Source: Paenibacillus prosopidis (GTDB lineage Bacteria > Bacillota > Bacilli > Paenibacillales > Paenibacillaceae). From it: a stretch of 64,000 nt of DNA. This document shows positions 27,088-35,933 of this stretch, one piece after another (positions within the stretch are counted from its first letter, which is position 1; every line of letters starts with the position of its first letter). The stretch covers positions 95,434 to 159,433 of the forward strand of contig NZ_QPJD01000017.1 in NCBI RefSeq assembly GCF_003337375.1, given 5' to 3'. A model generated the notes under the pieces. That model searched no databases. It saw only the letters and a list, made by a program, of their open reading frames with translations, and had not been told where the DNA came from. The translations under genes were made by a program, and so were the position numbers.

Positions 27088-27972
27088 ATGAAAACGGCTG
27101 CGGCTGCACTAACGATAGCGGGAGTACTAAATGCGGGTTCTGCGGTTATAGCTGCGCCTTTCCCTGCGGCAACACTCAAGTTGTTTATCAACGGCGTCTA
27201 CCAGGACGATGTTTTAAATGTGAACGGCCGAACGATGGTTCAATTGAAAGCTTTTCATGATCCTGCCAAAATCAGCTATGCCTACGAATCGTCTACTAAG
27301 ACCATCATCATTAATAATCCGGTTAACAAAATAACGATACGCTTGAAGGATGGCTTGAAAACAGCTGACATCAACGGCGAAAAAGTCGCATTAGACGCGC
27401 CGGTTACGGTGAAGCGAGGACGGACCTATGTACCCGTGCGCTTCGCAACGGAAACGCTGGGCGGCACGGCTGTTTTTGACAGCAAAAGCAAGGAGGTCAT
27501 CGTTCGCACGCCGACTGGCGAGGAGCAGTTCCAAACGCTCAGAAGTGGCGAACTTGATAAAGCGCGTGTGGCTGCACTGGCCCTTCCAAAGCTAAACTTC
27601 GGGAAAGAAATTCAACCTTACGGGGAAGGCTTTACTACCATATAAACGTTTCCAAGAGGGGAAGCGCTCCGTTATTCTATAGAGTATAGAGGATTAATGA
27701 CTTATGTCGAAATCAACGAAAATGGCCTTGCCGAAATAAGATGGCAAAAGGATACAATAGGGAAAAACGGAGAAACGGGCCAAGAACCGAAAGCATTTGG
27801 CGAATCCGTTTATTTTATGAATAATCTAATGACGGATTTGCTGCATTACGGAACGGTAGACAGCACAGGTAAACGAACGGAACAGGCCACCATTAACCGC
27901 AATATGAATAAAGAGTTTGAGAATGTTCTTATCATGCCGATTGAAGGCGAAGTGAGGATAGATGCGAAATAG
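27088..27972 (+). pseudogene. Stalk-domain exported protein interrupted by an in-frame TAA
   Basis: A signal peptide (MKTAAAALTIAGVLNAGSAVIAA) is followed by a stalk domain (LFINGVYQDDVLNVNGRTMVQLKAF, then GRTYVPVRFATETLGG). A TAA at 27643-27645 ends this frame, yet the very same frame continues without another stop to 27972 with protein-like sequence (TFPRGEALRYSIEYRGLMTYVEIN...). One nonsense change thus splits a protein of about 290 aa. AGGAGG at 27063 is too far from ATG 27088; the expected start position holds GAT. It is transcribed behind the RCC1 gene with 115 bases between. Confidence 0.7.
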
Positions 27973-28073
27973 GGCATAACTGCACAGTGAGTTCTGCGGA
28001 GCTATCGCGATAAAATGGGAAGAGGACTGATGGTCCACCCTAAGCATTTCCGTAAACTTAGTTAGACCTAGGG

Positions 28074-28137
28074 ACGGGAGTTGAACACCGAAAGGGCTGC
28101 CGCATGGCAGCCCTTCGTTAGGCTAACTTGCAGGATT
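28074..28137 (+). repeat. Dispersed hairpin element
   Basis: GGGAGTTGAACACCGAA leads into AAGGGCTGCC (28092-28101) paired with GGCAGCCCTT (28106-28115), then GGCTAACTTGCAGGATTATG as right box. It lies between the stalk-protein remnant and the convergent RCC1 gene. Confidence 0.75.
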
Positions 28138-28173
28138 ATGTGAAATATCGAGACTCCTCTCAATCGAACAATC

Positions 28174-29085
28174 CTAGTCAAGGAAGAGGAGACCCTGTTC
28201 GGGCACTATGGGCAGTTGGATGCCGGGCCAGCCACTTACATCGCATTGGCCATATTCATTATCACCCACAGCAACCACCGTGCCGTCCGATTTAAGGCCG
28301 AGAGTATGAGCGCAACCCGCCGCAACCGCCACAATATCGCGCCAGCCACTTACATTGCATTGGCCATGTTCATTCCAACCCACAGCCGCCACCGTGCCGT
28401 CCGATTTAAGGCCAATGGTATGATTACTACCCGCCGCTATCGCCACAATACCGCGCCAGCCGCTTACATCGCATTGGTCACGCTTATTCCAACCCACAGC
28501 CGCCACCGTGCCGTCCGATTTAAGCCCGACGGTATGAAGGTAACCCGCAGCTGCCGCTACTATGTCGCGCCAGCCGCTTACATTGCATTGGCCATACCGA
28601 TTATTACCCACAATTGTCGCCGTGCCGTCCGATTTAAGCCCGACGGTATGCCAATCACCTGCCGCTACCGCCACCATATCACGCCAGTCGCTTACATTGC
28701 ATTGGCCTTCATTATTTCGACCCGCAGCCACCACCGTGCCATCCGATTTAAGCCCGACGGTACGACGCCAACCCGCCGCAACCGACACAATATCGCCCCA
28801 GCCGCTTACATCGCATTGGTCATGTTTATTCCAACCCACAGCCGCCACCGTGCCGTCCGATTTAAGCCCGATTGTATGAGCATTCCCCGTATGAGCATTA
28901 CCCGCCGCAACCGCCACAATATCACTCCAGCCGCTTACATCACATTGGCCATATTTATTATCACCCACAGCTGTCACCGTGCCGTCCAATTTAAGCCCGA
29001 CGGTATGACGATAACCCGCCGCTATGGTATCTTTAGGCCACCTTTTTACCTTGAAAGCCGCTTCTTTCGGTGAAATGTAATCCAT
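28174..29085 (-). CDS. RCC1-repeat protein with near-identical 114-bp repeats
   Basis: A 303-aa cytoplasmic-looking protein (no signal peptide), starting at ATG 29085 after a perfect AAGGAGG. After a 25-residue lead, seven RCC1 units of 38 aa follow, each with VGLKSDGTVAAVGWN, a GQCDVSGW block and a DIVAVAAG turn. Seven units are enough for one closed beta-propeller. The DNA repeats are exactly 114 bp apart except one unit carrying a 15-bp duplication (NAHTGNAHT). The partner ligand is unknown. Confidence 0.85.
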   Translation of the reverse strand: MDYISPKEAAFKVKRWPKDTIAAGYRHTVGLKLDGTVTAVGDNKYGQCDVSGWSDIVAVAAGNAHTGNAHTIGLKSDGTVAAVGWNKHDQCDVSGWGDIVSVAAGWRRTVGLKSDGTVVAAGRNNEGQCNVSDWRDMVAVAAGDWHTVGLKSDGTATIVGNNRYGQCNVSGWRDIVAAAAGYLHTVGLKSDGTVAAVGWNKRDQCDVSGWRGIVAIAAGSNHTIGLKSDGTVAAVGWNEHGQCNVSGWRDIVAVAAGCAHTLGLKSDGTVVAVGDNEYGQCDVSGWPGIQLPIVPEQGLLFLD

Positions 29086-29156
29086 GTTTTACCTCCTTGA
29101 AAACAAGACCTTTATTATTATATACGTTACAACGAATAATTGCAGAATTATTGTAA

Positions 29157-29561
29157 AGGTTGAATCACAGCATCTCGGTGCTCATCTAGATACCAGTAGG
29201 GGATGAGCGGAAACAGCTCCTTCAGGTAGGCGCGCCAGCGATCCCAGCAGAACGGCTCTGTGATGTCGCCTCGGTAGGGGCCGTCGGCGTGGCCGTTGTC
29301 TGCTTTTTTCCTGTCAATGGATTAAGCTACAAAGACGAAGATAGTATTGCTCACGATATCCATAATACTTTGAACAGCTTACAGGACGTTGCAGACCGAA
29401 GTACACCAAAGAGAAGATTATTAGATTGTGTAGTTACCTACATGATACTGACAACATCTTTTTAAAAAAGCCTCTGGAATTTATCGCAAAATTCCCATCG
29501 GGACTTGAAAAAGTAAACAAAACTACAGAATTTGTTAACCTCATGGCAAAAATAAAATAAT
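29157..29561. other. Gene-poor stretch with two short protein-like remnants
   Basis: On the minus strand about 29157-29300 an open frame reads ADGPYRGDITEPFCWDRW then AYLKELFPLIPYWYL, clearly protein-like but truncated. On the plus strand about 29310-29561 two frames joined by a shift read DEDSIAHDIHNTLNSLQDV and FLKKPLEFIAKFPSGLEKV. Neither has a start, a ribosome binding site or a family I can name. The rest of 29086-29776 shows nothing. Confidence 0.35.
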
Positions 29562-29776
29562 TGTAGCTGAGAAAAGATAGCTCAAGCTGCAAATTGAAAT
29601 TCTAATGACATCTCTAACCAAACCCCCGTTGACGCTTCTTTTCGTAGGGAAAAGACGGAAGCACTAATCATACAGAATCTCATCTTTCATTTTCAATTTG
29701 AATGCAAGTACATACTTTCAAATGTTGCTAAAGAAAAGCTCCGATCGGAGCTGCTCAAAGAGTAACATAAATATTA

Positions 29777-30364
29777 TTAGGGACTTAGAGCCTTAGTAAA
29801 TAAACGTACGCTTTCTTCAATAAATTCGTTCAGAGTTTCTTCCGATACCGATTCTTTCATATTTAGGCTACTGATAAAAGCCCCAAAATTCATCCACATG
29901 AACGATAATGCTTGGATTTCAGGATTTGATGTGACAACTTTGCCTTGTGATGACATGGTAGTTAGATATTCTGTGAGCAGATTTTTCAAATGCTTAGGGT
30001 TGCGGGAAGCCTCTTGAAGAACTGCATCGGGAAGAGTACTACTTCCTTTTAATGAGATTGAAATTAGTTTTCTGTTCCGGTTCATAATGTTATGGTACGT
30101 TCGACTGAGTGTAAGAAGATCCTCATGCAGATTTCCTTTAAGACCTTCGTTAAAAAGCTTTGTCATCTCATTGCCATAGTGAAACCGGTTGAAAGCGGCC
30201 TCAAGCAGTTTTTCTTTCGTTCCAAAATGCCGAAATAATGTGACTTCGTTTACTCCAGCAGCGAGTGCGATTTCTTTGGTAGTTGTACTGTCATATCCTT
30301 TTTCGGCCATGAGGTTTATGGTTGCCAGCAATATTTTTTCGCCTGTAGTTGGATTAGCGCTCAT
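29777..30364 (-). CDS. TetR/AcrR family regulator
   Basis: A 195-aa repressor. The N-terminal HTH spans residues 8-55 (GEKILLATINLMAEKGYDSTT, then TKEIALAAGVNEVTLFRHFGTKEKLLEAAF), followed by a helical ligand domain. Start ATG 30364. A near-palindrome upstream suggests autoregulation. No obvious target gene is adjacent: the flanking plus-strand PadR operon has its own regulator. Confidence 0.9.
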   Translation of the reverse strand: MSANPTTGEKILLATINLMAEKGYDSTTTKEIALAAGVNEVTLFRHFGTKEKLLEAAFNRFHYGNEMTKLFNEGLKGNLHEDLLTLSRTYHNIMNRNRKLISISLKGSSTLPDAVLQEASRNPKHLKNLLTEYLTTMSSQGKVVTSNPEIQALSFMWMNFGAFISSLNMKESVSEETLNEFIEESVRLFTKALSP

Positions 30365-30383
30365 GAATCTCCCCTCATTTAAT

Positions 30384-30395
30384 GCAAGTGCTTGC
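30384..30395. promoter_or_regulatory. Candidate TetR operator
   Basis: GCAAGTGCTTGC (arms GCAAG/CTTGC, extended by AAT and TTT) lies about 20 bases upstream of the TetR start on the minus strand. Confidence 0.4.
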
Positions 30396-30782
30396 TTTCA
30401 TTAATGTTTGAATTATAGATTAAATGTAACTAAATGTCAATAGAGAGGGGATTGGAACCGTTTCGCAATAAAAGAAGCTTACTACGGGTATGAGAGCCCA
30501 ATTAACATACCGCGCTTGGTAAAAACCTATCTCCTCTTTAGTAGGCAGTAGGTTTTTTATTTTTTATTTTAAATATGATGATAAGGGAGGGTGCGAGTAA
30601 AATGATGACTTCAAATGATTGTTTTGATGAATTTGTATATGTGGGAAATATTAGGTCTGGTGAACCCCGGATTTATTTGGGTTATCAGAACAACCGCTTT
30701 GACAAACCAACTATTCTGTGTTACTCTATAGCGGTAGTAAGTAATACAGAATATCAGTCGTACAGAATAGCAAGGAGTGATT

Positions 30783-31109
30783 GTGCTGGAAAACCTTACC
30801 GAAATGCTGAAAGGTGTGCTGGAGGGCTGTGTCCTTGAAATCATCAGCCACGAGGAAATCTACGGTTACGAAATCACAAGGCGGCTGAACGCTCTCGGAT
30901 TTTCGGACGTTGTGGATGGGACAGTTTATACCATCTTGGTACGGCTTGAGAAAAACAAGCTGGTGGAAATTACGAAAAAGCCCTCCGACATTGGGCCTCC
31001 GCGAAAGTTTTTCGCGCTCAACGACGAGGGGCGTGAGGAGCTGCGGAGGTTCTGGGAAAAATGGGAATTTGTTGCGTCGAAAATCAACCAATTAAAGGAG
31101 GAGCAGTAA
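30783..31109 (+). CDS. PadR family regulator
   Basis: A 108-aa winged-helix regulator starting at GTG 30783, five bases after AAGGAG. It has the PadR core LEGCVLEIISHEEIYGYEITRRL, GTVYTILVRLEKNKLVEITKK and a C-terminal ALNDEGREELRRFWEKW. It is the first gene of a five-gene operon ending at 33368. PadR repressors commonly govern drug-efflux ABC operons arranged exactly like this one, so it probably responds to a toxic compound. Confidence 0.9.
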   Translation: MLENLTEMLKGVLEGCVLEIISHEEIYGYEITRRLNALGFSDVVDGTVYTILVRLEKNKLVEITKKPSDIGPPRKFFALNDEGREELRRFWEKWEFVASKINQLKEEQ

Positions 31110-31111
31110 CA

Positions 31112-31483
31112 ATGCTTGATTCTATTATAAAATTGATAATAGGCGACATGGAAGATAAACGGGCCTATAAACAAATGATGAAGAGGGTTGACGCCCTGCC
31201 GAAAGATTATCGGTATGCATTTCGCAAAATTCAACATTATATGTTTAGCGTTGGACCCCCTGGCGGTGACATGACGATATTTACGGACTTGACGATGTTT
31301 ACGGACTTAGTGGAATTATTTGAAGCAAGTGCGGCAGAGGGCAGACAGGTTCTTGATGTCATAGGCATTGACGTCGGCAAGTTTTGTGATGAGTTTATGC
31401 GCGCATCGGTTACCAATACTGAAACTCTGCGAGAAAAGCTAAACAAAGAGGTTATGGAAAAATTTAACAAGGAGGAGAAATAA
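31112..31483 (+). CDS. DUF1048 protein, copy 1
   Basis: A 123-aa soluble helical protein starting at ATG 31112 after AAGGAGGAG, three bases behind padR. It has the DUF1048 pattern: YKQMMKRVDALPKDYRYAFRKIQHYM early and AAEGRQVLDVIGIDVGKFCDEF in the second half, with a Lys/Glu-rich tail. The family is regularly found between PadR and ABC genes; its role is unknown. Confidence 0.88.
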   Translation: MLDSIIKLIIGDMEDKRAYKQMMKRVDALPKDYRYAFRKIQHYMFSVGPPGGDMTIFTDLTMFTDLVELFEASAAEGRQVLDVIGIDVGKFCDEFMRASVTNTETLREKLNKEVMEKFNKEEK

Positions 31484-31485
31484 CG

Positions 31486-31839
31486 ATGCTGGAACTTATC
31501 AAAAAAATGATCGGGGATAAAAAAGAGTATAGGCAGCAATTGGCAAGGGTAGAAGCACTGCCTGAAGACTATAGGTTTGTATTTGAAAAAATCCATGGAT
31601 ACATGTGGGGTTTCGCTGGGGGAGACGGCTCTGACATGTTGAAAACTCAGAACGAATTGATAGAGTTATTTGAAGCCGGCGCGGCGGACGGCAAGCACGT
31701 TCTCGATGTGACAGGCGAAGATGTTGTCGGGTTCTGCGACGAGTTTTTGCGCGACACGAAAAAGTGGACCGATAATTTTCGTAAAAAATTAAATCGCGAC
31801 ATGATGAACAAATTCGAAAGGGGGAACGATTCAAAATGA
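31486..31839 (+). CDS. DUF1048 protein, copy 2
   Basis: A 117-aa paralogue of the preceding gene, sharing ARVEALPEDYRFVFEKIHGYMW and AADGKHVLDVTGEDVVGFCDEF. AAGGAGGAG precedes ATG 31486. Its stop overlaps the next start (ATGA). The tandem duplicates presumably act together, perhaps as a sensor or accessory subunit of the exporter; this is inference. Confidence 0.88.
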   Translation: MLELIKKMIGDKKEYRQQLARVEALPEDYRFVFEKIHGYMWGFAGGDGSDMLKTQNELIELFEAGAADGKHVLDVTGEDVVGFCDEFLRDTKKWTDNFRKKLNRDMMNKFERGNDSK

Positions 31840-32597
31840 AAGACACCGCAATACAAGTGAAGGGACTGCAAAAGTCCTACAAACAACTTCATGTCCTCAA
31901 GGGCGTCGATTTCGAGGTGGAAAAGGGCAATATTTTCGCTCTGCTCGGCTCCAATGGGGCGGGCAAGACAACGGTTGTCAAAATACTCACCACGCTGCTT
32001 AAACAAGACAGCGGAACCGCAACCGTAAACGGATTCGATGTTGCGACGAAACCCGACAATGTGCGACAGGCGATCAGTCTGACCGGGCAATTTGCCGCCG
32101 TGGATGAAATTTTGACCGGACGGGAAAATCTGATCATGATTGCTAAGCTGCGATACCTAAAAAATCCGCGTCAGGTTGCGGACGACTTGCTTAAACGCTT
32201 CGGCCTGACAGATGCCGCCGAACGCAAGGTGTCTACTTATTCGGGCGGTATGCGCCGCAGGCTTGACATTGCCTTGAGCCTTGTGGGAAAACCGCATATC
32301 ATTTTCCTTGACGAGCCGACCACTGGGCTCGACCCCGAGGCGCGCATCGAGGTTTGGAAGATTATCAAGGAGCTTGCCGACGGCGGCACGACGGTACTCC
32401 TAACCACGCAGTACCTGGAGGAAGCTGAGCAGCTTGCCGACCGAATTGCCATTCTGCACGAGGGCAGGATTATCGCGAGCGGCACGCTTGCGGAGTTGAA
32501 AAAGCTGTTCCCGTCCGCAAAAGTGGAGTATGTGGAGAAACAGCCGTCATTGGAGGAGATTTTCCTCGCAATCATTGGCAAAAAGGAGGCAAAGTAA
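31836..32597 (+). CDS. ABC transporter ATPase, DrrA-like
   Basis: A 253-aa ATP-binding subunit. Walker A GSNGAGKTT, Q-loop SLTGQFAAVDEILTGRENL (the daunorubicin-resistance type), signature YSGGMRRRLDIALSL, Walker B IIFLDEPTTGLDPEAR. The short C-terminus after AELKKLFPSAKVEYVEKQPSLEEIFLAIIG matches DrrA-type ATPases. It pairs with the permease that follows at zero spacing and likely powers export of a drug-like molecule. Confidence 0.92.
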   Translation: MKDTAIQVKGLQKSYKQLHVLKGVDFEVEKGNIFALLGSNGAGKTTVVKILTTLLKQDSGTATVNGFDVATKPDNVRQAISLTGQFAAVDEILTGRENLIMIAKLRYLKNPRQVADDLLKRFGLTDAAERKVSTYSGGMRRRLDIALSLVGKPHIIFLDEPTTGLDPEARIEVWKIIKELADGGTTVLLTTQYLEEAEQLADRIAILHEGRIIASGTLAELKKLFPSAKVEYVEKQPSLEEIFLAIIGKKEAK

Positions 32598-33368
32598 ATG
32601 GAGACGGCAAAGAAGCACTTTTTTAGCGATTTGGGCGTTATGCTTGGACGTTCCATGCGCCATATTTCCCGCAGCATGGACACCATCGTCACGGTCTGCA
32701 TCACTCCGATTGCGATGATGCTGCTGTTCGTCTATGTGTTTGGCGGCGCAATCCAAACCGGAACGGATAACTATGTGAATTACCTGTTGCCTGGCATACT
32801 GCTTATTGCTATTGCTAGCGGTGTAGCCTATACTTCTTACCGCCTGTTTTTGGATAAGGAACGGGGCATAATTGAGCGGTTCCACTCCATGCCGATTGCG
32901 CGTTCCGCTGTGCTGTGGGGGCACGTGCTGACCTCACTGGTGTCCAACGCCATATCGGTTATCGTCATCATTCTCGTAGCGTTGATTATGGGCTTTCGTT
33001 CGTCGGCAGGGATACTGCCATGGCTTGCAGTTACCGGCATACTCATGTTGTTTACGCTGGCATTAACTTGGGTCGCGGCGATTGCCGGACTCTCCGCAAA
33101 AACGGTGGATGGCGCAAGCGCCTTTTCCTACCCGATTATCTTCCTGCCGTTTATCAGCTCGGCGTTTGTGCCGACCAATTCGATGCCGACTGTCGTTCGC
33201 GTCTTTGCCGAAAACCAGCCAGTGACTTCAATAGTGGAAGCCATCCGCGCGCTCCTGTCGGGGCAACCTGTCGGAAATGATATTTGGGTTGCGCTCGCGT
33301 GGTGCTTAGGGATACTGATCGTCGCATATCTGTTTGCGATGCGCGCATACAAACGGAAAGCAGCTTAA
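32598..33368 (+). CDS. ABC-2 type permease, DrrB-like
   Basis: A 256-aa membrane subunit with six hydrophobic helices. After the N-terminal amphipathic part (DLGVMLGRSMRHISRSMDT) come VTVCITPIAMMLLFVYVFGGA and, later, FPIIFLPFISSAFVPTNSMP, typical of DrrB/NodJ permeases. AAGGAGG precedes the ATG. It is the last gene of the PadR operon; the following 600 bases have no gene I can support, only hairpins and one diverged IS110-end-like motif near 33916-33946. Confidence 0.9.
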   Translation: METAKKHFFSDLGVMLGRSMRHISRSMDTIVTVCITPIAMMLLFVYVFGGAIQTGTDNYVNYLLPGILLIAIASGVAYTSYRLFLDKERGIIERFHSMPIARSAVLWGHVLTSLVSNAISVIVIILVALIMGFRSSAGILPWLAVTGILMLFTLALTWVAAIAGLSAKTVDGASAFSYPIIFLPFISSAFVPTNSMPTVVRVFAENQPVTSIVEAIRALLSGQPVGNDIWVALAWCLGILIVAYLFAMRAYKRKAA

Positions 33369-33973
33369 TGTAAGATACGTGCTGATACGTTGCTTGAAAA
33401 CTTCCCGCTATTTTGCTATTTTGTCTCAGTTGTCAAAGAGCCAGACGCTAAGACGCAGAGCCAGTAACCGTGAGTGAAATCACAGTTGTCGCCTCTTTCT
33501 TATGATAACTCCCCAAGCTACATGATTGCTGACATTCTTAACAACGAATACAAAACCGCTGTTTTGAACGCAGTAATACCTGAATGATTACGGCGGTTTT
33601 GAAATGACATCTAAGCCGCCGTTTTAAAATTGCGGAGGGTAGGGTAAGTGTATCCATTTTCTCTACAAAAGCAGCGGCGGCTTTGGGATAGGAGGTTTTC
33701 ATGTGTTCCAAGCGACGACGGCCTTCGTAACAACCCTTACCACAAACCTGATATGAGTAATGATCGTTCAGAAAAATTTTGGATCAGGGATCACTACTTA
33801 GGGACTATAACCACCGCTACGAAATCATAACGACGATCTGGTAAGGGAGAGACGATAACTGTTCAAATATTTCTTTTCCCACCTTAAACTCCCTTGGTAC
33901 AATATGGTTTTCTTACGAGTCTCGCTTATTCTTAGGATTTCGCCTGGATGGAAAAGAGTGGAGGACAGAAAGA

Positions 33974-34002
33974 TTGACATCGACACAATATGTGTATATA
34001 CT
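33974..34002 (+). promoter_or_regulatory. Consensus promoter with MarR-type operator
   Basis: TTGACA (33974-33979), a 17-base spacer and TATACT (33997-34002). TGTGTATATAC (33991-34001) overlaps the -10 and recurs as GTGTATATACAC upstream of the next gene. Confidence 0.75.
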
Positions 34003-34009
34003 CGTTTTT

Positions 34010-34474
34010 ATGAGAGAACATAATTCAACTTCAGATTTTTCAGGGACGGCCGATTATACAGCAGAGTGCGCTTGCTTGAATTTAAGAAAAGCGTCCCGGT
34101 TCATTACCAGTTTATATGATGAATATTTAAGACCAGTCGGGCTTCGGGCAACCCAATTATCTATCCTTATGGCACTTGAACAGGCCGGGTCTGTCACTAT
34201 TACATCTCTATCCGAAATACTTCTGATGGATAGGACCACATTGCCCCGGGATCTCAAGCCGCTTGAGAGACAGGGATGGGTGTCGGTCACGGAAGGGGAG
34301 GATCGCAGGAAACGATTTATTGCTCTGACACCCGACGGCCGGAACCTTCTTAAGCGTGCGCTGCCGTTATGGGAACAGGCGCAAATCCGTATTCGAGACT
34401 ATATGGGCGATGACCCTTATAAAGGTTTGCTTGGTCAATTGTCTGATATCGTTAAGCTGAACAGGCGAGATTAA
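34010..34474 (+). CDS. MarR family regulator
   Basis: A 154-aa winged-helix regulator: helices LNLRKASRFITSLYDEYLRPVGL, recognition region LSEILLMDRTTLPRDLKPLERQGW and wing EGEDRRKRFIALT. The open frame begins at 33974, but a near-consensus promoter occupies 33974-34002, so I take ATG 34010 as start. That places the codon at the expected +1 and would make the mRNA leaderless. There is no ribosome binding site. It probably controls itself and the Fe-S/SCP2 gene downstream. Confidence 0.85.
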   Translation: MREHNSTSDFSGTADYTAECACLNLRKASRFITSLYDEYLRPVGLRATQLSILMALEQAGSVTITSLSEILLMDRTTLPRDLKPLERQGWVSVTEGEDRRKRFIALTPDGRNLLKRALPLWEQAQIRIRDYMGDDPYKGLLGQLSDIVKLNRRD

Positions 34475-34490
34475 TTTTTTTCGTTAAAAA

Positions 34491-34502
34491 GGTGTATATA
34501 CA
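34491..34502. promoter_or_regulatory. Palindromic MarR-type operator
   Basis: GGTGTATATACACAT contains the perfect 12-bp palindrome GTGTATATACAC, 18 bases before the start of the Fe-S/SCP2 gene. Confidence 0.6.
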
Positions 34503-34520
34503 CATAATAAGAAAGGATAG

Positions 34521-35864
34521 ATGAAAGTGGCCGATATGAAAAAACATCCCACAGTTGTGCGTTACTACGAATCCTCTGCGGAATCCGCAACTCTTGACAA
34601 CGAAACGCTTGATTATGAGTGGATACGTGAATTGTGTCTTGAGGCCGGAGCTGACGATGTCGGGGTTATATCCATGGAACGCTCCGAATTGGATGATCAG
34701 CGTGATGACATTCTGTCCGCATTTCCGCATGCTAAGACGATGATCAGTTTCGTTGCCAGAATGAATCGAGAACCGATCCGCACACCAGCACGATCCCTTG
34801 CCAATATTGAATTTCATCATACCGGCGATAAGGTAGCGGAGACAGCACATCACATCGTGTCTGCATTGGAAGCGCGAGGGATACGGGCTTTAAATGCAGC
34901 CATGGGCTTCCCGATGGAGATGGATAAGTTTCCCGGCAAGACCTGGGTCGTTTCGCTCAAGCCTGTTGCCGTTGCAGCAGGGTTAGGCCATATGGGCATC
35001 CATCGCAACGTGATTCATCCGAAATTTGGAAACTTCATTCTGCTTGGCGCCGTTATGATGGATGCCCGGGTCAACAAGGAAGACCGGCCGATTGACTACA
35101 ACCCGTGTCTGGAATGCAAGCTTTGCGTATCTGCCTGCCCTGTGGGCGCGATCGGTGCGGACGGACAATTTAATTTTTCTTCATGCGCTACGCACAATTA
35201 TCGTGAGTTTATGGGCGGTTTCAGCGACTTTGTGGAAACGGTCGTGGACAGTAAGAACTTCAAAGAGTTCCGGAATGAAGTGCCGATAACCGAAACGACT
35301 TCCTGGTGGCAAAGTTTGAGTTTCGGGGCTAACTACAAAGCGGCTTATTGCTTATCGGTTTGTCCGGCGGGCGATGATGTGATCGGGCCGTTTCTGAAAG
35401 ACCGTAAAGGGTTCATGAATGATATATTAAAGCCGTTGCAGGCCAAAGAGGAGACGGTGTATGTAACTCCAGGCTCCGATGCGGAAGCGTATGTCATGAA
35501 ACGTTTTCCCCATAAAACGGTAAAACGCGTCGGGAATGGACTCAGGCCGAACACGATCCGCCTTTTGGTCACCCTGATGCCTCATGCATTCCAGCCGAAG
35601 CAGGCAACGGGTTTAAACTGCACCTATCATTTTGCATTCACCGGAGATGAAACGAGACAAACGACAATCGACATTCGTGATAATAAGCTCCAGATTAGGG
35701 ACGGTTTTCACGGCAAGCCGGATATTCGGATTACGGTGGATAGCAAAACGTGGCTTAAGATCGTGGGGAAGGAAAAAAGTGTGGCTGCGGCATTGTTGAC
35801 AAGAAAACTGCGGATCAAAGGGAACCCCAAATTGTTGATGAAGTTTGAGAAATGTTTTGCTTAA
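34521..35864 (+). CDS. 4Fe-4S protein with C-terminal SCP2 domain (QueG-like reductase half)
   Basis: A 447-aa protein. Residues 25-160 resemble the cobalamin-binding part of QueG-type reductases (LCLEAGADDVGVISMER, AGLGHMGIHRNVIHPKFGNFILLG). The CLECKLCVSACPVGAI ferredoxin motif lies near 200 and a second partial cluster (CLSVCPAGDDVIGPF) near 275. The last 100 residues form an SCP2 sterol-carrier-like domain (FHGKPDIRITVDSKTWLKIVG). Such fusions may reduce or dehalogenate hydrophobic substrates; this is inference. A MarR-type palindrome precedes it, and GAAAGGAT serves as ribosome binding site. Confidence 0.85.
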   Translation: MKVADMKKHPTVVRYYESSAESATLDNETLDYEWIRELCLEAGADDVGVISMERSELDDQRDDILSAFPHAKTMISFVARMNREPIRTPARSLANIEFHHTGDKVAETAHHIVSALEARGIRALNAAMGFPMEMDKFPGKTWVVSLKPVAVAAGLGHMGIHRNVIHPKFGNFILLGAVMMDARVNKEDRPIDYNPCLECKLCVSACPVGAIGADGQFNFSSCATHNYREFMGGFSDFVETVVDSKNFKEFRNEVPITETTSWWQSLSFGANYKAAYCLSVCPAGDDVIGPFLKDRKGFMNDILKPLQAKEETVYVTPGSDAEAYVMKRFPHKTVKRVGNGLRPNTIRLLVTLMPHAFQPKQATGLNCTYHFAFTGDETRQTTIDIRDNKLQIRDGFHGKPDIRITVDSKTWLKIVGKEKSVAAALLTRKLRIKGNPKLLMKFEKCFA

Positions 35865-35933
35865 TAAGAGTGGCATATTCGATAGATTCCCAGTTTTGGC
35901 AATAAGCTTGCAATAGAGAAAGGATTGTTTTTT

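Noticed and set aside
28281..28990. Regular spaced repeats suggestive of a CRISPR array
   Set aside because: The period is 114 bp, in frame, and encodes RCC1 propeller units; no short repeat with unique spacers and no cas genes.
28216..29073. 285-aa plus-strand open frame opposite the RCC1 gene
   Set aside because: It mirrors the 114-bp repeats of the minus-strand RCC1 gene, has no ribosome binding site, and its composition is Arg/His/Thr-rich artefact; the minus strand has a perfect AAGGAGG start.
30575..30838. 87-aa ORF upstream of padR with a fair ribosome binding site
   Set aside because: It overlaps the PadR start in another frame, its end is the shadow of padR, and the composition is not convincing; at most a leader peptide.
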